Of a stretch of DNA of 9,272 nt, positions 7,780 through 9,272 are shown in pieces (position 1 is the stretch's first letter; each line of letters opens with the position of its first letter). Origin of the DNA: Hyphomicrobiales bacterium (GTDB lineage Bacteria; Pseudomonadota; Alphaproteobacteria; Rhizobiales; Xanthobacteraceae); NCBI GenBank assembly GCA_016201085.1, contig JACQDO010000391.1, positions 1-9,272 of the forward strand, written 5' to 3'. Position numbers and translations under genes: made by a program. The notes beneath the pieces were generated by a model. That model had not been told where the DNA came from. It did not search any database and was given only the letters and a program-made list of their open reading frames with translations.

Positions 7780-7870
7780 CGAAAATGGCAATCGTGTAAG
7801 CCCGTGCTCAACCCACCATTGCGTCGTGACAAAAATCACGGTGAAAGAACGGAGGTCAGTTGGGATCGGA

Positions 7871-8296
7871 TTAGGGAATTTGCCGTTGCGCTCTTTCCAG
7901 GCAGAGACGCGCCTCGCGGTCGTTGGGATCGATCCGAAGCGCGCTGTTGGCGTCCGCCACCGCTTTTGCGAAGTCGCCTTTTCTGCGGTAGCACACGCAT
8001 CGGTTGACATAAGGATTGGTTATCGACGGATCGACCCTGATCGACTGAGTGAAATCCGCGATTGCCAAATCGAACTCGCGCAACATCATATATTCGTAGC
8101 CACGGCTGTGATAGACGGTCCCGAGATCGACGCCCGTCACCTGGCTGATCCGCCGTGTGCAAGCGGCAATAGCCTGCTGGCCGGATCCTTTAAAGCAAAC
8201 GTCCTTATCGTTCTGCTGGGCCGAAGCCGGTATCGCGAACGACAAGCTCGTCATCAATAAAAGGCTAGCACAAAATCTTCCGATCCATTTTTGCAT
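7871..8296 (-). CDS. Small secreted tetratricopeptide-repeat protein
   Basis: The 141-residue protein starts with a Sec-type signal peptide: MQKWIGR, a hydrophobic core CASLLLMTSLSFAI, and a likely cleavage after ASA at residue 26, giving a periplasmic mature form of about 115 residues. Residues 34-50 hold the Cys-flanked segment CFKGSGQQAIAAC. Two TPR units follow at about 60-92 (VYHSRGYEYMMLREFDLAIADF) and 94-127 (NPYVNRCVCYRRKGDFAKAV), with the usual small and aromatic positions and DPS/DPN turns. TPRs mediate protein contacts; the partner is unknown. A GTG at 8308 in the same frame is a possible earlier start, but GGGGA at 8302-8306 lies just before the ATG at 8296, and that start gives a cleaner signal peptide. 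Third positions are less GC-rich than in the genes to the left. The gene stands alone, convergent to the MFS gene. Confidence 0.75.
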   Translation of the reverse strand: MQKWIGRFCASLLLMTSLSFAIPASAQQNDKDVCFKGSGQQAIAACTRRISQVTGVDLGTVYHSRGYEYMMLREFDLAIADFTQSIRVDPSITNPYVNRCVCYRRKGDFAKAVADANSALRIDPNDREARLCLERAQRQIP

Positions 8297-8318
8297 TGGT
8301 ATCCCCACGTCAGACGGA

Positions 8319-8350
8319 TAGTTAAACAGGCTTTTGAGATTGTCACAATC
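8319..8350 (-). promoter_or_regulatory. Candidate promoter with operator-like palindrome for the TPR gene
   Basis: Reading the - strand, TTGTGA (8348-8343) is separated by 18 bases from TAACTA (8324-8319), a weak -35/-10 pair. It would start transcription near 8312, about 16 bases before the chosen ATG. The -35 lies within a 13-base perfect palindrome, GATTGT-C-ACAATC at 8338-8350, which has the shape of a regulator site. The -10 match is poor. Confidence 0.28.
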
Positions 8351-8546
8351 AGGGATTGGCGGCGTTCGCTTAGAGCTGCGCTGTGAAGTGCGCGCTTTGT
8401 TGTGTTCTGTGTATGACCGCTCCGGGTCAATGACGGCCTAGCTGGCCCAAGGCCGACGCTTGTCCTTGTCCGCTACGCTCCAAAAGCGATCGTTCAAAAC
8501 ACAAGTCCGGGTTGGCGCCGTCTATGGGCCGGGCCGGCCCGCGCGG
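8351..8546. other. Non-coding stretch with several small dyads; no gene seen
   Basis: Upstream of both the TPR gene (- strand) and the RNA-like region (+ strand). It contains TGACC/GGTCA (8414-8418 with 8425-8429), CGGCC/GGCCG (8434-8438 with 8451-8455), the second copy of the short repeat (8467-8492), and a 12-base perfect palindrome CGGGCCGGCCCG at 8530-8541. The density of dyads suggests decayed intergenic repeats. A 66-codon - strand frame (8427-8627) crosses these dyads and resembles no protein I know. Confidence 0.45.
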
Positions 8547-8594
8547 AAAAAAATCATAATATCTCTTGACTAAAGTCACAGCATATGTTCCTAT
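8547..8594 (+). promoter_or_regulatory. Candidate strong promoter: A-tract, TTGACT -35, weak -10
   Basis: An AT-rich island in very GC-rich surroundings. An A7 run (8547-8553) and ATCATAATAT precede TTGACT at 8566-8571, which matches the alphaproteobacterial -35 (CTTGAC is also present). After 17 bases comes TCCTAT (8589-8594), a poor but positioned -10. A 12-base inverted repeat TGACT-AA-AGTCA (8567-8578) overlaps the -35 and could be an operator. The predicted start near 8601 coincides with the 5' edge of the first RNA helix. Confidence 0.45.
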
Positions 8595-8600
8595 GGCGAC

Positions 8601-9073
8601 GTCCGGTTCTTCGAGGGGCGCTGTCATGAGGCGTCTTGATGGTGGAACCGGATGCGGCGCCCGCGGGCGGGGGATGAACGCACCCCCCCTAAGCTCTCGG
8701 GCGGCGCCGGACCCCGCCCGGAGGCACTAGGACCTCCCGCGAGGAGCTCGCTGATCGGTGGGGCCTAACGGCTCGCCTGAAAGCGCGGCCCGGCGCCGTA
8801 AGGAGAACCGCCGCAAATACGCCCGGATGGTGAAAATTATCCGGGTGGCGCGCCGAGAGGCGCCTTCCCGCCGATCGCAAGGTGGGAAGGACACGCCTCG
8901 CAAGCGTGTCGGGCGGTTCTCGCCGAGCCGCTCAAGGGGTCTCGCAAGCCCCTGCATCTCTCGGCGCTCCGCTCCCCCTCAGGGGGCGTTGACCTGCCGC
9001 GCCGAAGCCCGAAGGGCGCAGGCGGGAGGAACGACGGCGTCCCGCTCCGCCAAGAATCCGGGCGCTTTCGCGC
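8601..9073 (+). ncRNA. Candidate long structured non-coding RNA of unknown family
   Basis: No protein gene is convincing here, but the + strand folds by eye into many helices. P1 is TCCGGTTC (8602-8609) with GAACCGGA (8645-8652). P2 is CGGCGCC (8654-8660) with GGCGCCG (8702-8708). GCGAG/CTCGC lies at 8739-8751. A long-range helix GAGAACCGCC (8803-8812) with GGCGGTTCTC (8912-8921) encloses four hairpins: 8820-8847 (9 pairs), 8850-8863 with a GAGA tetraloop, 8864-8889, and 8890-8910. CGCCGAG (8921-8927) with CTCGGCG (8960-8966) encloses AGGGGT/GCCCCT (8935-8953). Then come CCCCC/GGGGG (8974-8986), CCTGC/GCAGG with GCCC/GGGC (8993-9022), GCGGGA/TCCCGC (9022-9045) and GCGC/GCGC (9062-9073). The helices were found by eye and some share a base. 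A promoter-like patch sits directly upstream. The 3' end is uncertain. I see none of the conserved cores of RNase P RNA, tmRNA or SRP RNA. Alternatives are a long mRNA leader, a cluster of repeats, or an Arg-rich coding frame (8758-9123). Confidence 0.42.
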
Positions 9074-9272
9074 GTCATACTAAGGTCTGGCGCGCGCGGA
9101 AGCTGGGGGCGGCCGGCATATAGTAGTTATCCGGAGCCTTTTCCGCGTTGCGTTGCCGCCACCTTTTTGGCTATATCCACGCGCTTTCCGGTCGGGGTGA
9201 AGCGCCCTCATAAAGCGGCCATCCTCGACGCTCCTGGCACCGGCGGGAGCGTTTCTCCCGCCAGCCAATCCA
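9074..9272. other. Terminal non-coding DNA with alternative hairpins
   Basis: No convincing gene. Dyads visible are GCGCTT (9181-9186) with AAGCGC (9200-9205), and a strong hairpin GGCGGGAG (9242-9249) with CTCCCGCC (9255-9262) around a CGTTT loop. Its left arm also belongs to a competing helix, GACGCTCC (9227-9234) with GGAGCGTT (9246-9253, one G-T pair), so only one can form. No T-run follows within the window, so a terminator is not called. A - strand frame (9080-9268) reads through these hairpins and looks spurious. Confidence 0.4.

Larger units (their letters stand above)
7608..7870. other. Intergenic DNA between convergent MFS and TPR genes; short inverted repeats only
   Basis: These 263 bases separate the end of the MFS gene from the end of the - strand TPR gene. 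GC is visibly lower than in the genes to the left. I see three small dyads: CGCTTT/AAAGCG inside 7677-7702, GTCATTCG (7743-7750) with CGAATGAC (7772-7779), and CGTGA (7825-7829) with TCACG (7836-7840) around a CAAAAA loop. None is followed by a T-run on either strand, so no intrinsic terminator is assigned. Any open frame on the + strand continues antisense through the TPR gene and is judged spurious. Confidence 0.55.

Noticed and set aside
7825..7840. CGTGA-CAAAAA-TCACG as terminator of the TPR gene
   Set aside because: The stem is only 5 perfect pairs and no T-run follows it on the - strand.
7649..8260. 203-codon + strand frame
   Set aside because: It lies largely antisense to the TPR gene, whose signal peptide and TPR motifs are clear. 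The translated product shows no domain.
8427..8627. 66-codon - strand frame
   Set aside because: It crosses several intergenic dyads and the putative promoter, and the product is unlike any family I know.
8601..9120. RNase P RNA, tmRNA or SRP RNA
   Set aside because: I looked for the GAGGAAAGTCCGG and ACAGAAA core of RNase P RNA, a T-loop and tag-peptide frame for tmRNA, and the GGTCAGG/GGAAG core of SRP RNA, and found none.
8758..9123. 121-codon + strand frame, Arg/Ser-rich, GTG start with GAGGAG upstream
   Set aside because: The product is low complexity and I recognise no domain. Strong perfect stems run through the frame, which fits a structured RNA or hairpins better than protein. It remains a live alternative to the RNA reading.
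9080..9268. 62-codon - strand frame at the right edge
   Set aside because: It begins within a hairpin, has no clear ribosome binding site and no recognisable motif. A second short frame on the same strand (ending at 9127) is equally plausible and equally unsupported.
1..9272. CRISPR array or tRNA genes
   Set aside because: No regularly spaced direct repeats and no T-loop (GGTTCRANNCC) with a matching acceptor stem were seen.

Overview
The window looks like chromosomal DNA of a high-GC alphaproteobacterium, most likely a Hyphomicrobiales member of the Bradyrhizobium/Rhodopseudomonas/Pseudolabrys kind. This rests on the strong G/C third-position bias, the gene order glyA-nrdR-ribD-ribE-ribH-nusB-thiL, and palindromic intergenic repeats of a type common in that group. 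The species call is inference from content; no search was run.

Positions 1-4893 hold a compact housekeeping cluster on the + strand: the 3' end of glyA, then nrdR, ribD, ribE, ribH, nusB and thiL. nrdR/ribD and ribH/nusB overlap by ATGA, and thiL starts 4 bases after the nusB stop. The cluster supplies one-carbon units (GlyA), ribonucleotide reductase control (NrdR), riboflavin synthesis (RibD, RibE, RibH), antitermination (NusB) and thiamine diphosphate (ThiL). No ribBA and no recognisable FMN riboswitch are present. Palindromic repeats sit between glyA and nrdR and between ribD and ribE, the second inside the riboflavin operon.

Positions 4937-7607 carry two + strand genes of less certain role: an FMN-dependent 2-hydroxyacid dehydrogenase of the lactate/mandelate type and a 12-helix MFS transporter. 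A third palindromic repeat of the ribD-ribE family lies between them.

From about 7608 the character changes. GC falls, and a small secreted TPR protein is encoded on the - strand (7871-8296), flanked by intergenic DNA with short inverted repeats. From about 8297 to the end (roughly 975 bases) I find no convincing protein gene. An AT-rich promoter-like patch (8547-8594) is followed by about 470 bases of extremely GC-rich sequence that folds by eye into nested and tandem hairpins. These include a helix at the predicted 5' end, a GAGA tetraloop, and three hairpins that share TCGCAA in their apical loops. I could not match it to RNase P RNA, tmRNA, SRP RNA or a riboswitch that I know. A long structured non-coding RNA is the best reading and is the main item for follow-up.
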